A program made the position numbers and the translations under genes. From NCBI GenBank assembly GCA_030491005.1, contig JAKZMJ010000030.1:124001-188000 (forward strand): a DNA stretch of 64,000 nucleotides. The letters are read 5' to 3'. A model generated the notes under the pieces. That model was not told the origin of the DNA, ran no database searches, and saw only the letters and a list, made by a program, of their open reading frames with translations. The first letter of the stretch is position 1, and every line of letters starts with the position of its first letter. Below, one piece after another: positions 36,819 through 46,468 of this stretch. The stretch is from Sulfurospirillum sp. GTDB lineage: Bacteria > Campylobacterota > Campylobacteria > Campylobacterales > Arcobacteraceae.

Positions 36819-38435
36819 ATGACAAAATATATTTTTGTAACAGGTGGAGTATTAAGTTCGCTAGGAAAAGGAATCACTTCTGCATCTATTGCTACAATTT
36901 TAAAACAATCTGGATTTAGTGTTTCAATGTTAAAAATAGATCCTTATTTAAATGTTGATCCAGGAACTATGAGTCCTTTAGAACATGGAGAGGTTTTTGT
37001 AACTGCTGATGGTGCTGAAACTGACTTAGATATAGGACATTATGAGCGTTTTATTGGTACGACATTAAGTGCTAAGAATAACTTTACAACAGGACAGGTT
37101 TATCAAAGTGTTTTAAAAAAAGAGAGAGAAGGTGGCTACTTAGGTAAAACAATTCAAGTAGTTCCTCATATTGTTGATGAAATTAAAGATAGAATTAGAA
37201 GAGCTGGAAAAGAACATGAGTTTTTAATAGTTGAATTAGGTGGAACTGTTGGGGATATTGAAGGTTTACCTTTTATGGAAGCTATTCGAGAATTAAAACA
37301 TGAATTAGATAATTCCAACACTATGAATATTCATGTTACTTTAATACCTTATTTAGCAGCAGCTGGTGAGCTTAAAACAAAACCAGCACAACATGGAGTA
37401 CAAGAATTAAGAAGAATTGGTATTACTCCACATATGCTTGTATGTAGGACTGAAAGACCCCTACCAAAAGACTTAAAAAGAAAACTTGCAATGTTTTGTG
37501 ATGTGAATTCAGATGCAGTTATTGAAGCTAATGATGCTGCTTCTATTTATCAAGTCCCTTTAAATTTTATAAAAGAAGGTATTTTAAGTCCTTTATCAAA
37601 TCATTTTAATATTAAAATTAAACCAAATATGGAAAAATGGGAAACATTAGTTAAGCAAATTATTTTACCTAAAGATGAAATTACAATTGCATTTGTTGGT
37701 AAATATTTAGAGTTAAAAGAATCTTACAAATCATTAACAGAAGCATTAATTCATGCAGGTGCTAATTTAAATACAAAAATAAATATTAATTGGTGTGATA
37801 GTGAAAGAATTGAAGATGTAGGAGCTTATGAAATTATTGGAAATTCTGATGCTATTTTAGTAGCAGGTGGATTTGGTAATAGAGGAATTGATGGAAAACT
37901 TAAAGCAATTAAATATGCAAGAGAAAATGAAACACCATATTTAGGTATTTGTTTAGGTATGCAATTAGCTGTGATTGAATATGCAAGAAATGTTCTAGGT
38001 TTAGAAGATGCTAATTCTATTGAATTTGATAAAGAAACTTCTAATCCTTTAATTTATTTAATTGATGAATTCATTGATCAAAGTGGAGATACTCAATTAA
38101 GAACACATAAATCACCAATGGGTGGGACTATGAGATTAGGGGAGTATCCTTTTAATCCAAAAGATGGTACTAAAATCAAAAAAGCTTATGGAAACAATGA
38201 AGTATATTTTGAAAGACATAGACATAGATATGAAGTAAATCCTTTTTATAAAACTAATTTGGAAAATGCTGGAATGATTATATCAGGTGATTCAAATGGT
38301 TTAATTGAAACAGTTGAAATTAAAGATCACCCTTGGTTTGTTGGAGTTCAGTTTCATCCTGAGTTTACTTCTAATTTAGAAAAGCCTAATCCTATTATTT
38401 TAAATTTTATTAAAGAGGCTTTAAATAATAGATAA
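36819..38435 (+). CDS. pyrG: CTP synthase
   Basis: 538 residues; makes CTP from UTP with glutamine. The synthetase domain has [19 protein letters not shown] and [20 protein letters not shown]. The glutaminase domain has [17 protein letters not shown] (catalytic Cys) and VGVQFHPEF (His and Glu). AAGG lies upstream of the ATG. recJ begins within the last codons. Confidence 0.97.
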   Translation: MTKYIFVTGGVLSSLGKGITSASIATILKQSGFSVSMLKIDPYLNVDPGTMSPLEHGEVFVTADGAETDLDIGHYERFIGTTLSAKNNFTTGQVYQSVLKKEREGGYLGKTIQVVPHIVDEIKDRIRRAGKEHEFLIVELGGTVGDIEGLPFMEAIRELKHELDNSNTMNIHVTLIPYLAAAGELKTKPAQHGVQELRRIGITPHMLVCRTERPLPKDLKRKLAMFCDVNSDAVIEANDAASIYQVPLNFIKEGILSPLSNHFNIKIKPNMEKWETLVKQIILPKDEITIAFVGKYLELKESYKSLTEALIHAGANLNTKININWCDSERIEDVGAYEIIGNSDAILVAGGFGNRGIDGKLKAIKYARENETPYLGICLGMQLAVIEYARNVLGLEDANSIEFDKETSNPLIYLIDEFIDQSGDTQLRTHKSPMGGTMRLGEYPFNPKDGTKIKKAYGNNEVYFERHRHRYEVNPFYKTNLENAGMIISGDSNGLIETVEIKDHPWFVGVQFHPEFTSNLEKPNPIILNFIKEALNNR

Positions 38436-39999
38436 ACAAGATTTAATCACTAAAGAGAAATTATTTTCTATTTTAAGCAAAAGACATAAAAATAGAAAAT
38501 TTTCTAAATTATCACAAATTCCAAAGCCCGATACTTTTAAAGATATAAAAAAAGCTACAAAAAGAATTAAAAAAGCTATTTTAAACAAAGAACAAATTAC
38601 AATTGTGGGTGATTATGATGTAGATGGTGTCGTATCAACAACAATTATGATTGATTTTTTTAATCTTATAAATATTGAAGTTAATTTTATAATACCAAAT
38701 AGATTTAAACACGGTTATGGCTTATCTGTCAAAATAGTTGATATGATTACTTCAGGTTTAGTAATTACTGTTGATAATGGTATAGGTGCTTGTGAAGCAG
38801 TAAACTTACTAAATAATAAAAATATAGATGTAATCATTACAGATCACCATACTGTTTCAAAGAATATCCCAAATGCTTATGCAATAATTAATCCAAAACA
38901 AGAAGATTGTAAGTTTGTAGTAAAAAATATTTGTGGTGCTCAAGTTGCTTGGTATTTATGTGTTGCTTTAAAACAAGAATTACAAGTAGATATTGATATG
39001 GCAAGTTTTTTTGACCTCTTATGTCTTGCTATAATTGCTGATATAATGCCAATAACTGACCTTAATTATCTAATGGTAAAATATGGTTTAAAAAAAATCA
39101 AATCATCACAAAGACCTGCTTTTAAAAAATTAAATGAAAAAATGAAAAAAAATATTTTTATTTCAGATGATATAGCATTTTTTATAGCACCCTTGATTAA
39201 TAGTGCAGGACGAATAGATGATGCAAAACTTGCCTTATCTTTCTTATTATCAAAAGATGAATATGAAGCAAGTCATAATTTAAGTGTGCTTGAAGAATTA
39301 AATTCATATAGAAAAACCATTCAAGAAAGTATTTTACAAAAAGCATATATTAAAACAAGAAAGCAAGATAAAGCTATTGTAGTTTGGGGTGAAGATTGGC
39401 ATGAAGGAGTAATAGGCATAGTTGCTGCTAAATTATTACATAAGTATAAAAAACCAGCTTTTGTATTTTCTATTTCTAATGGTATTGCAAAAGGAAGTGC
39501 AAGAGCTAATGCAAATATTAACCTTTACTCAATAATTAAGCAAACTTCTAAACTTTTACTTGGTTTTGGTGGGCATAAAAATGCTGCTGGTTTATCTTTA
39601 GATGAAAAAAACCTTGAAGAATTTAAAGTTCAGATTAATGCACAATTAGAAAAAGAAACACAACTATATATAGAACCTAAAGTATTAGGGGAAATAGATG
39701 TATCTTGCGTTGATTTAGAGTTTATTGAGATAATACAAAGGTTTGAACCTTATGGCTTAGATAATATTAAACCAATATTTTTTATAAAAAAGGCAAAAAT
39801 ACTAAAAGTAGAACTATTTGGAAAAGATAAAAATCACTTAAAATTAACTCTAAATAGTAATGGATTTATATACGAAGCTTTAAAGTTTTACTCAACACAA
39901 AATATAGATGACCATTATATAGACTTAATAGTTAATGTTACTAAAAATGAATTTATGGGAAAAATTTCCATACAATTTTTAATTCAAGATATTTTATAA
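38425..39999 (+). CDS. recJ: single-stranded-DNA-specific exonuclease RecJ, non-standard start
   Basis: A 5'-3' exonuclease of the DHH family used in recombination and repair. Motifs are [17 protein letters not shown] (DHH) and the DHHA1 part [13 protein letters not shown]. The frame is open from 38425, but no ATG, GTG or TTG occurs before GTG 38605, which lies within the first catalytic motif. AAAGAGG (38412-38418) is ideally spaced from ATA 38425, giving about 524 residues, the usual size in this lineage. The start is inferred, ATA 38425 or 38428. It overlaps pyrG by 11 nt. Confidence 0.82.
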   Translation: MIDKQDLITKEKLFSILSKRHKNRKFSKLSQIPKPDTFKDIKKATKRIKKAILNKEQITIVGDYDVDGVVSTTIMIDFFNLINIEVNFIIPNRFKHGYGLSVKIVDMITSGLVITVDNGIGACEAVNLLNNKNIDVIITDHHTVSKNIPNAYAIINPKQEDCKFVVKNICGAQVAWYLCVALKQELQVDIDMASFFDLLCLAIIADIMPITDLNYLMVKYGLKKIKSSQRPAFKKLNEKMKKNIFISDDIAFFIAPLINSAGRIDDAKLALSFLLSKDEYEASHNLSVLEELNSYRKTIQESILQKAYIKTRKQDKAIVVWGEDWHEGVIGIVAAKLLHKYKKPAFVFSISNGIAKGSARANANINLYSIIKQTSKLLLGFGGHKNAAGLSLDEKNLEEFKVQINAQLEKETQLYIEPKVLGEIDVSCVDLEFIEIIQRFEPYGLDNIKPIFFIKKAKILKVELFGKDKNHLKLTLNSNGFIYEALKFYSTQNIDDHYIDLIVNVTKNEFMGKISIQFLIQDIL

Positions 40000-40026
40000 T
40001 AAGATATATTTTTTATTTAAATAACT

Positions 40027-40332
40027 CTACAATGTACAATTATTATCTATGGACATAAATTTACACAACTCACACGAAACTGAGTTAGCACTTCTTTTTG
40101 AACAAATTATAGGAATTTTTTTTCTTTTAGCTTCTTTTTTATATTTATACATTGCATTGTGATTTATAAAATCTGTAAGCATTAAAACAAAATCTGTATT
40201 TTTAGGAATATCTTTCCTGCACGCACTAGATTTTTTTCTAGTGTCCCAATGGGTTATACTATATATTCCAAACTTAGCTAAAATACCTTGAATGGTACTT
40301 ATCTTATCTCCTCCAATTATTAAAATACTCAT
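40027..40332 (-). CDS. DUF2325-family protein
   Basis: 101 residues. SILIIGGDKISTIQGILAKF is a typical DUF2325 N-terminus; FVLMLTDFINHNAMYKYK and SKRSANSVSCELCKF follow. Several cysteines (one early, four near the C-terminus) suggest metal or redox binding. The function is unknown. The ATG overlaps by ATGA the stop of a 19-codon upstream frame, which implies coupled translation. Small DUF2325 proteins in this lineage are sometimes near iron genes; none is adjacent here. Confidence 0.82.
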   Translation of the reverse strand: MSILIIGGDKISTIQGILAKFGIYSITHWDTRKKSSACRKDIPKNTDFVLMLTDFINHNAMYKYKKEAKRKKIPIICSKRSANSVSCELCKFMSIDNNCTL

Positions 40333-40388
40333 CTTATTTCCAAAGTAATGACTTTTTTAATTTCTTCTTTTAAAATGTTTTTAAGCAT
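40329..40388 (-). CDS. possible 19-residue leader peptide before the DUF2325 gene
   Basis: ATG at 40388 with AAGGA six bases upstream encodes MLKNILKEEIKKVITLEIR and ends at TGA 40331-40329, overlapping the next ATG as ATGA. Good ribosome site, spacing and overlap support real translation, either as a small protein or as a coupling leader. It is too short for family recognition. Confidence 0.45.
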   Translation of the reverse strand: MLKNILKEEIKKVITLEIR

Positions 40389-40641
40389 ATTTTTCCTTTT
40401 TAAATTTATATTGATATGAAATAGTATCAAAACAAACTTAATTTATACTGATTATGATAACTATTATTATATAATAGATAGAGCTAGAAAATAAATTAAA
40501 ATATTCTAAAATTAAATTTTATAAAAAAAGTAGCATTATTCAATGGATTAATCTAGGTTCTTATGTACCACTTTAAGTGTGAATTGGAGATTTTATATAG
40601 GTGTCTTGTACTTATGAGTTGAATTGAGGAATTAAAACAAA
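40389..40641. other. intergenic region between csp terminator and DUF2325 leader
   Basis: AT-rich, with no coding frame of note. It should contain the minus-strand promoter for the DUF2325 leader. No RNA gene or riboswitch was recognised. Confidence 0.5.
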
Positions 40642-40671
40642 AAAAGGAGTGAAAACGAATTCACTCCTTTT
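40642..40671 (-). terminator. rho-independent terminator of the cold-shock gene
   Basis: AAAAGGAGTGAA (40642-40653) pairs perfectly with TTCACTCCTTTT (40660-40671) across a 6-nt loop. Read on the minus strand, a T run follows. It lies 23 bp after the csp stop. Confidence 0.9.
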
Positions 40672-40694
40672 AATATATTTCTTGCGAAAACAAA

Positions 40695-40913
40695 CTATAA
40701 AATAGTAACGTTCTCTGCTTGAGGTCCTTTTTGACCTTCTCCTATTTCAAAAGAAACTTTTTGTCCTTCTTCAAGAGAAACTCTTCCATATCCAGTGTTA
40801 TTGATTTGTCTAAAGTGTACAAATACATCTTTACCACCATCATCTTGTTGAATAAACCCAAAACCTTTTTCACTATTAAACCATTTTACTGTTCCGTTAA
40901 CTTGCTCTGCCAT
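40695..40913 (-). CDS. cold-shock protein, CspA family
   Basis: 72 residues, one cold-shock domain. RNP1-like [10 protein letters not shown] and RNP2-like VFVHFRQI are visible, with [11 protein letters not shown] near the start. It binds single-stranded RNA/DNA and acts as an RNA chaperone. AAAGGAATT precedes the ATG. The long upstream gap (40914-41375) may include a structured 5' leader. A strong terminator follows. Confidence 0.96.
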   Translation of the reverse strand: MAEQVNGTVKWFNSEKGFGFIQQDDGGKDVFVHFRQINNTGYGRVSLEEGQKVSFEIGEGQKGPQAENVTIL

Positions 40914-41375
40914 TATGCAATTCCTTTAAATATAATACACCTCATCACTGAAGTGGTCGAAAATAAAAAAGTGAAATATTTCTTTAGGTGTATTATGCTG
41001 TTAACTTAAAAAAAAGGCTAGCAATAAAAACAATCCAAAGATGAAAGTCACAATCATCTTTCTGTCACAAAATTATAGCTAAAAATAATAATAATAGCAA
41101 ACTTTTGTATAAGTACATTTCATATTTATCTTAATTGGAGTATTCTTTAGTAAATAAAGAGTATTAAAAAGCCATTTTAAGTATGATAAATAAGGAAGGC
41201 AGTAAGCATAACTATCTTTTGCATATTCTAAAATGAGCATTAGCTTAGTAGTTAAGCATACTTACTTTAAGCATCTTATGAGTGATATAATATATTTATT
41301 TTATTTTATTTATAGTTTGTAGAGATACACTTAAAATAAATTTTGATAGAATACAAAAAATAAAAAAGGAAAATA
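40914..41375. other. 462-bp gap between csp and globin genes
   Basis: No gene-sized frame. It carries two divergent promoters, one for csp and one for the globin gene. A short inverted repeat, AAAGATGA with TCATCTTT nine bases apart, lies near 41037-41061 and might be part of a csp mRNA leader. The right part is AT-rich with no recognised element. Confidence 0.5.
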
Positions 41376-41831
41376 ATGCAATACAATATTACACAAGCAG
41401 TATTTGGAAGTAGACCAAATGTAAGTTTACCAAATCCAGAAATATTAAATATTATAAAAGAAGAAGGAATGAGACAAATAATTCATGAACATTATGAATT
41501 ATTAAAAGTATCGTCTATTAAAGAACTATTTCCTCCAAATGAAAAAGCACTTGAAATGGCAAAAAAACATGCTTCTGATTTTTTTATTCAAATTTGTGGG
41601 GGTACACGACACTTCGATGCCAATAGAGGTAGACCGATGATGGTAGGACGACATTCACCTTTTAAAATCACAAAAGAAGCAAGAGTGGTATGGCTAGAAT
41701 CATACATTCCTATTTTAAAAAAATTAGATTTAAGCGATGAGTTGAAATTGTCTTTTTGGAATTATTTAGATATTTTTTCAATATGGATGATTAATACTGA
41801 AAGTCACAATGAAAGTTCTTTTCATTCGTAA
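41376..41831 (+). CDS. truncated globin, probably group II
   Basis: 151 residues. GGTRHFDANRGRPMMVGRHS matches the group II pattern, with the proximal His in the GRHSPF segment. The Trp in VVWLESY corresponds to the conserved G8 Trp. It would bind haem and oxygen or NO in the cytoplasm. AAAAAGGAAA precedes the ATG. It is monocistronic and ends at a bidirectional hairpin. Group III globins described in Campylobacter have a different pattern. Confidence 0.82.
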   Translation: MQYNITQAVFGSRPNVSLPNPEILNIIKEEGMRQIIHEHYELLKVSSIKELFPPNEKALEMAKKHASDFFIQICGGTRHFDANRGRPMMVGRHSPFKITKEARVVWLESYIPILKKLDLSDELKLSFWNYLDIFSIWMINTESHNESSFHS

Positions 41832-41834
41832 AGT

Positions 41835-41859
41835 AAAAAACCAATAATATTGGTTTTTT
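41835..41859. terminator. bidirectional terminator between globin and yaiI
   Basis: AAAAAACCAAT (41835-41845) pairs with ATTGGTTTTTT (41849-41859) across a 3-nt loop, with a T run on both strands. It lies between two convergent genes. Confidence 0.85.
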
Positions 41860-42310
41860 ATTGACTCATATTTGCTTGTAAAAATTTATTTAAAGAATTT
41901 GCAAAAGCTTGTGCATCCTTTGCTCCAAAAGCACTAGGTCCAGATGTGTGTTCTCCACTATCTCTAATATTTTGCATTAAGTTTCGTATAGCTAAGTATT
42001 GTTGAATATTATCAACTGTATATATCTCACCTCTGTGATCTATTGCATGAGCCATTTTACTGATACATCTATTAGCTAAGGGAATATCAGCTGTTATTAC
42101 AAGGTCATCTTTTTCTAAGATATTTATGATTTCATCATCAGCTTCATTCGCACCTTGATTAACTACTTTATAGGAAATATATGAAGATTTACCTATATGT
42201 ATTTTTTTATTTGCAATTACGATAGTTGTAAGCTTTCTTTTTTCTATTGCTCGCAGTATAATTGGTTTTAATAAATTAGGAAACGCATCTCCATCAATGA
42301 ATAAAGTCAT
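41858..42310 (-). CDS. YaiI/YqxD-family (DUF188) protein
   Basis: 150 residues. LFIDGDAFPNLLKPIILRAI starts the PIN-like fold. DDEIINILEKDDLVITADIP and ASA-like C-terminal region SGPSAFGAKDAQAFANSLNK are family hallmarks. The function is unknown; a nuclease-type fold is predicted. The start is ATG 42310 with AGGAGA seven bases upstream, rather than the upstream ATG at 42346, since the family begins at MTLFIDGDAF. Confidence 0.9.
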   Translation of the reverse strand: MTLFIDGDAFPNLLKPIILRAIEKRKLTTIVIANKKIHIGKSSYISYKVVNQGANEADDEIINILEKDDLVITADIPLANRCISKMAHAIDHRGEIYTVDNIQQYLAIRNLMQNIRDSGEHTSGPSAFGAKDAQAFANSLNKFLQANMSQ

Positions 42311-42384
42311 TTTTACTTCTCCTAAAGATAGAGATAAATTTAGCATATAAAATCCTTATTAAATAAGAATATTATATTAAGTTT

Positions 42385-42876
42385 TTAAAGTGTTATATTT
42401 CCTATTTCTCTATCTATCATAAATAAACCACGACCTTCTATTCCTATGATTTCTATTTTATCTAAAATAGATTTGAATAGTTTTTCTTCTTCATGTTGCT
42501 CTGCTACATACCATTGTAAAAAGTTAAAAGTAGAATAATCTTTTTGGCTTAAAGCAAGGTCTACAAGCTCATTTATTTGAGAAGTTATCATTTTTTCATG
42601 TTCATATGTTTGCTCAAATACAGCCTTAAGATCAGTAAATTCGATATCTGGTTTTTTAATAGCATCAATGATAGCTAAAGCACCTGTATCTTGAACATAA
42701 TCAAATATCTTTTGCATATGTGACATCTCTTCTGAGGCGTGACTTTTCAAAAATTTAGCAGAACCATTAAGCCCTTTATAGTCACACCAAGCACTCATTT
42801 GCAAGTATAAATTAGAAGAATAAAACTCTAGGGAAATTTGTGCATTTAACTTTTGTAATACATTTTGACTTAACAT
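42385..42876 (-). CDS. ftn: non-haem ferritin
   Basis: 163 residues, a four-helix bundle. Ferroxidase-site residues are seen in SLEFYSSNLYLQMSAW, KSHASEEMSHMQKIFDY and WYVAEQHEEEKLF. It stores iron in a 24-mer shell in the cytoplasm. AAAAAGGT precedes the ATG. An iron-dependent (Fur) site was not clearly identified in the AT-rich upstream gap. Confidence 0.95.
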   Translation of the reverse strand: MLSQNVLQKLNAQISLEFYSSNLYLQMSAWCDYKGLNGSAKFLKSHASEEMSHMQKIFDYVQDTGALAIIDAIKKPDIEFTDLKAVFEQTYEHEKMITSQINELVDLALSQKDYSTFNFLQWYVAEQHEEEKLFKSILDKIEIIGIEGRGLFMIDREIGNITL

Positions 42877-43100
42877 ATTTATAACCTTTTTATTATTTAT
42901 TTTACTGTAAATATGGTATAAAAATTTTACTTAGCAATACTTTAATTTATGAAACAATCTTTATATTTCATCATTATAATTAGTGCTATAAATATTCGAA
43001 ATAACTTAAAATAAAAATAAAAAGATATAATTTATTTGGGTATACTACTTGTGTATTTTGTCTAAAATACGACTTATAATTTCACTTAGATAAGGAAGAT

Positions 43101-44714
43101 ATGAAATTTATATTTATGATATTAATCGGTCTAAACATATTTGCCAATGAAATTAATATTAATTTTAAGAATTTAAAAATTATGGAATTAATAAAAATTA
43201 CATCCAAAATTCTTGATAAGAATATATTAAATACCTACAAAATAAAAGGCAAAGTTAATTTTTTATCAAACAAAGCTATTAATAAAGAGAATATTTTAGA
43301 TATTTTATTGTTTACTTTAGAATCTAAAGGTTTTACTTTTGAAGCAAACAATGATATTGTAAGAATTATTAAAATAAATGAAAAATCTACAAATATCAAA
43401 ACTATTAAGCTTCAAAAGTATTTTGCAATAGATGCAAAAAGTGAACTAGAAAAAATTTCCAAACTAGCTTTTAATGAACAATCTAAAGTTAGCATAGTAG
43501 CTAATACTTATGATAACTCCATAGTATTAATAGGGAATCGTAAAAATATACAATATTTATCTTCACATATTTTGAAACTTGATAAACTAGATACAGTTTT
43601 AAAAACTGAAACTAGGCTCATAGATTTAGAAAATACACAAGCTAAAGATATAAAAGAAATAATTGAAAATATGCTAAAACAAAAAGTTGATAATAAAGGT
43701 AAGTATACAACAAACATCACAATGGATAAGCAAAATAATACTATATTATTATTTGGGCAAAAAAATACTTTAGATGATTTATCAAAATTAATAAAACAAT
43801 TAGACAAAGCAAAATTACAAGTTTATGTAAAAGCTAAGATTATTGAACTTAATAATGATTTGTTAAATGAAGTAGGAATTAAATATGGAATTTTAGGAGG
43901 AAGAATTCATAATGGAGGATTGTATAGCTTTAGTTCTTCATTAAATAATGGTAATGCTAGTTTATTAAAATCTAAAAATTTTAATTTACAAGTTCCAAAT
44001 CTAAAATCATCTCTAGCCTTAGGCGCTAGCTTGAGTTTACTTAATAAAACTTATGCCTTAAATATTCTATCCCAACCATCAATATTGTGCATTAATAATA
44101 AAGAAAGTTCTATTTATGTAGGAGATACCGTATCTATTCAAACAGGTACAACTATAACTAATGGTGGGAATATTACTAATACTTATAAAAGACAAGATAT
44201 CGGATTATTATTAAAAGTTAAGCCTCAAATATCAAGAAATAACAAAGTTACCTTAGATATTCACGTAATACTAGAAGGAATAAAAAATATTAATGCAAAT
44301 AGTACAAATCCGAATACTTCAAAAAAAGAAATTATTACAACGGCAATAGTTAATAATGGTGAGAGTATTATACTTGGTGGTTTACTTGAACAAAAGAATG
44401 AAAAAACAATAGAAAAAATACCCTTTCTTGGCGATATTCCTCTTCTTGGTGAACTCTTTACAAATAAGCTTCATTCAAGACAAAATAAGAATTTGGTCAT
44501 AATTGTAACTCCTTATATTATTCCTAAAAGCAAAGACTTAACTTATGTAAGAAATGAATTAGCAAAATTACAGCTAATGGAAGATGAATATTTAGAAGAT
44601 ATTATAAGCAACTTACTAAATAAAAAAAACAAAAAACAAACTATTTTAAATATAGAACAAAAAAATAAACAAATGCATGAGAAACGCTTAAAAGCTATAT
44701 TTAATTTTAAATAG
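43101..44714 (+). CDS. secretin, GspD/PilQ/MshL-type outer-membrane pore
   Basis: 537 residues with a signal peptide (FIFMILIGLNIFANE). N-terminal N0/N1-type domains come first (about 20-240). The secretin domain contains LSQPSILCINNKESSIYVG, then ESIILGGLLEQKNEK and IPFLGDIPLLGELFTNK, the diagnostic C-terminal motif. It forms the outer-membrane channel of a type II or type IV pilus-like system. No other pilus or secretion gene is adjacent, so it is separated from its partners. AAGGAAGAT precedes the ATG. Confidence 0.9.
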   Translation: MKFIFMILIGLNIFANEININFKNLKIMELIKITSKILDKNILNTYKIKGKVNFLSNKAINKENILDILLFTLESKGFTFEANNDIVRIIKINEKSTNIKTIKLQKYFAIDAKSELEKISKLAFNEQSKVSIVANTYDNSIVLIGNRKNIQYLSSHILKLDKLDTVLKTETRLIDLENTQAKDIKEIIENMLKQKVDNKGKYTTNITMDKQNNTILLFGQKNTLDDLSKLIKQLDKAKLQVYVKAKIIELNNDLLNEVGIKYGILGGRIHNGGLYSFSSSLNNGNASLLKSKNFNLQVPNLKSSLALGASLSLLNKTYALNILSQPSILCINNKESSIYVGDTVSIQTGTTITNGGNITNTYKRQDIGLLLKVKPQISRNNKVTLDIHVILEGIKNINANSTNPNTSKKEIITTAIVNNGESIILGGLLEQKNEKTIEKIPFLGDIPLLGELFTNKLHSRQNKNLVIIVTPYIIPKSKDLTYVRNELAKLQLMEDEYLEDIISNLLNKKNKKQTILNIEQKNKQMHEKRLKAIFNFK

Positions 44715-45252
44715 GCTTTTGCTTACTTTGGTCTTTTATCGTAATTGATATTATTTTTTGCTCTTTTAAAGGTTTATTTCTTTTATCTGTAGGTATAAAA
44801 TTTAGCTTTTGTACTATATCCATACCTTTTATTACATAAGCAAAAATTGTATGCTTACCATTTAACCAATATGTAGCAACACTTGTAATAAAAAATTGAC
44901 TGCCATTTGTATTTCGTCCAGAATTTGCCATGGCAACAATACCAGCTTTATCAAAAAGTGCTTTTGAACTAAATTCATCTTTAAAAGCTTTACCCCAAAT
45001 TGACTCTCCTTTCATACCTGTACCACTTGGGTCTCCGCTTTGAATCATAAAATTTTTTATAATTCTATGAAAAGTTAGTCCATCATAATACTTATTTTTA
45101 GAATGAGTAATAAAGTTTTCAACTGCCTTGGGTGCTATATCAGGTCTTAACTCAATTTCAATGGTACCTTGTGTTGTTTTTAAAACAGCAATAGGATTAG
45201 ATCCTTCTAGCAATAAGACTAGAGAAAATAAAATAAAAAATAGTTTTGTCAT
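44707..45252 (-). CDS. peptidyl-prolyl cis-trans isomerase, cyclophilin type, exported
   Basis: 181 residues. The signal peptide is FFILFSLVLLLEGS. The cyclophilin core reads FHRIIKNFMIQSGDPSGTG, followed by MANSGRNTNGSQFFITS and LNGKHTIFAYVIKGMD. It helps proline isomerisation in periplasmic folding. Its 3' end overlaps the secretin gene by 8 nt in convergent orientation. Confidence 0.94.
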   Translation of the reverse strand: MTKLFFILFSLVLLLEGSNPIAVLKTTQGTIEIELRPDIAPKAVENFITHSKNKYYDGLTFHRIIKNFMIQSGDPSGTGMKGESIWGKAFKDEFSSKALFDKAGIVAMANSGRNTNGSQFFITSVATYWLNGKHTIFAYVIKGMDIVQKLNFIPTDKRNKPLKEQKIISITIKDQSKQKPI

Positions 45253-45387
45253 AAAAATCCTTTTTTCAAGTATTTATAAAAAAATAGTATATTCTTATTT
45301 TTTTTAAGCTTTTATTAATAGCTTATTTCAGTATAATAAAATATTGAAGCACTTACACAAAAATTGATATTATAAAAAGGATAATAT

Positions 45388-45753
45388 ATGGAAATACCAG
45401 CAATACCACAACCAACATTTTATATATTCAAATGTGAACATCGCTCAGCTCCTGGCATACCAAAACCTTCTTGTGTAAATGAACAAAGTAGAGATTTGTT
45501 TGATCACTTAAGCCAAGAAATGATGAGAAAAGGAATTATGGGTCCAGTACTTGCTATTAAAACATCTTGTTTGGGGCGCTGTCAAATGGGACCACTTATG
45601 ATAATTGAACCAGGACATCATATGTATTGTCAATTGTCTAAGGAAAAAATAGATAGAATTATAAAGGAGCATATAATAGATGGAAATATAGTAGAAGAAT
45701 TTTTAATTCCAAAACAATACTGGGGTGATAGTATTGTTTTAAATAAGACTTAA
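45388..45753 (+). CDS. thioredoxin-like [2Fe-2S] ferredoxin-domain protein
   Basis: 121 residues. Four cysteines fit the thioredoxin-like 2Fe-2S pattern: one in FKCEHRSAP, one in PKPSCVNEQ, and two in TSCLGRCQMGP. The C-terminal RIIKEHIIDG is typical. It likely moves electrons; its partner is not known. It sits before panD with a 15-nt gap. Confidence 0.87.
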   Translation: MEIPAIPQPTFYIFKCEHRSAPGIPKPSCVNEQSRDLFDHLSQEMMRKGIMGPVLAIKTSCLGRCQMGPLMIIEPGHHMYCQLSKEKIDRIIKEHIIDGNIVEEFLIPKQYWGDSIVLNKT

Positions 45754-45768
45754 CAAAAGGTTAAACAT

Positions 45769-46152
45769 ATGACAATTGAAATGCTTTATAGCAAGATACA
45801 TAGAGCAACAGTTACAGATGCTAATTTACATTACATAGGTTCTATTACAATAGATGAGGAGCTACTAACTGCCTCAGCTATTAAAGTTGGACAAAAAGTT
45901 GAAATAGTTAATGTAAATAATGGTGAAAGATTTGCTACATATGTTATAAAAGGTAAAGCAGGGCATAAAGATATTTGCTTAAATGGGGCAGCAGCTAGAA
46001 AAGTTGAAATTGGCGATAAGATAATTATTATTGCTTATGCTTCATATACACAAAAAGAATTAGAACACTATGAACCAAAAGTTGTAATATTAGATGAGCA
46101 AAATAATATTACAGAAATTACAAATAAATTAGAAGGAGATAACAATGATTAA
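45769..46152 (+). CDS. panD: aspartate 1-decarboxylase
   Basis: 127 residues. The protein self-cleaves at Gly-Ser in [10 protein letters not shown] to form the pyruvoyl group, and decarboxylates aspartate to beta-alanine for coenzyme [19 protein letters not shown] is the other active-site motif. AAAAGGTT precedes the ATG. It overlaps ybaB by 8 nt. Confidence 0.96.
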   Translation: MTIEMLYSKIHRATVTDANLHYIGSITIDEELLTASAIKVGQKVEIVNVNNGERFATYVIKGKAGHKDICLNGAAARKVEIGDKIIIIAYASYTQKELEHYEPKVVILDEQNNITEITNKLEGDNND

Positions 46153-46468
46153 TGGTTTAGACTTAAGTAAGCTTAATTTGAATGATATAATGGGTCAAAT
46201 GAAAGATATAGCTAATAAAACAAAAGAAGAGGATAGTAATAAAAAGTTTACATCACAAGTTGGTGGGGGTTTAATAAAGCTTACGCTTAATGGTAATTGC
46301 GAAGTTACAGATTTAAAAATTGATGATACTTTATTAAGTGATAAAAATATGTTACAAATACTTTTGATATCTTCAATGAATGATGTCTTAAAGCAAGTGG
46401 AAGAAAATCATAAAACTTCAAGTATTAATTTTATGAAAAACTTTAACCCACTTGAACAAGAAAAATAA
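46145..46468 (+). CDS. YbaB/EbfC-family nucleoid-associated protein
   Basis: 107 residues. [18 protein letters not shown] followed by [20 protein letters not shown] and [11 protein letters not shown] is the YbaB pattern. It dimerises and binds DNA, and usually sits near recR/dnaX; here it lies between panD and the prenyl synthase. AAGGAG in the panD end gives its ribosome site. Confidence 0.9.
   Translation: MINGLDLSKLNLNDIMGQMKDIANKTKEEDSNKKFTSQVGGGLIKLTLNGNCEVTDLKIDDTLLSDKNMLQILLISSMNDVLKQVEENHKTSSINFMKNFNPLEQEK

Noticed and set aside
41040-41078. 13-codon frame in the csp-globin gap
   Set aside because: No ribosome site; it overlaps an inverted repeat and is most likely chance.
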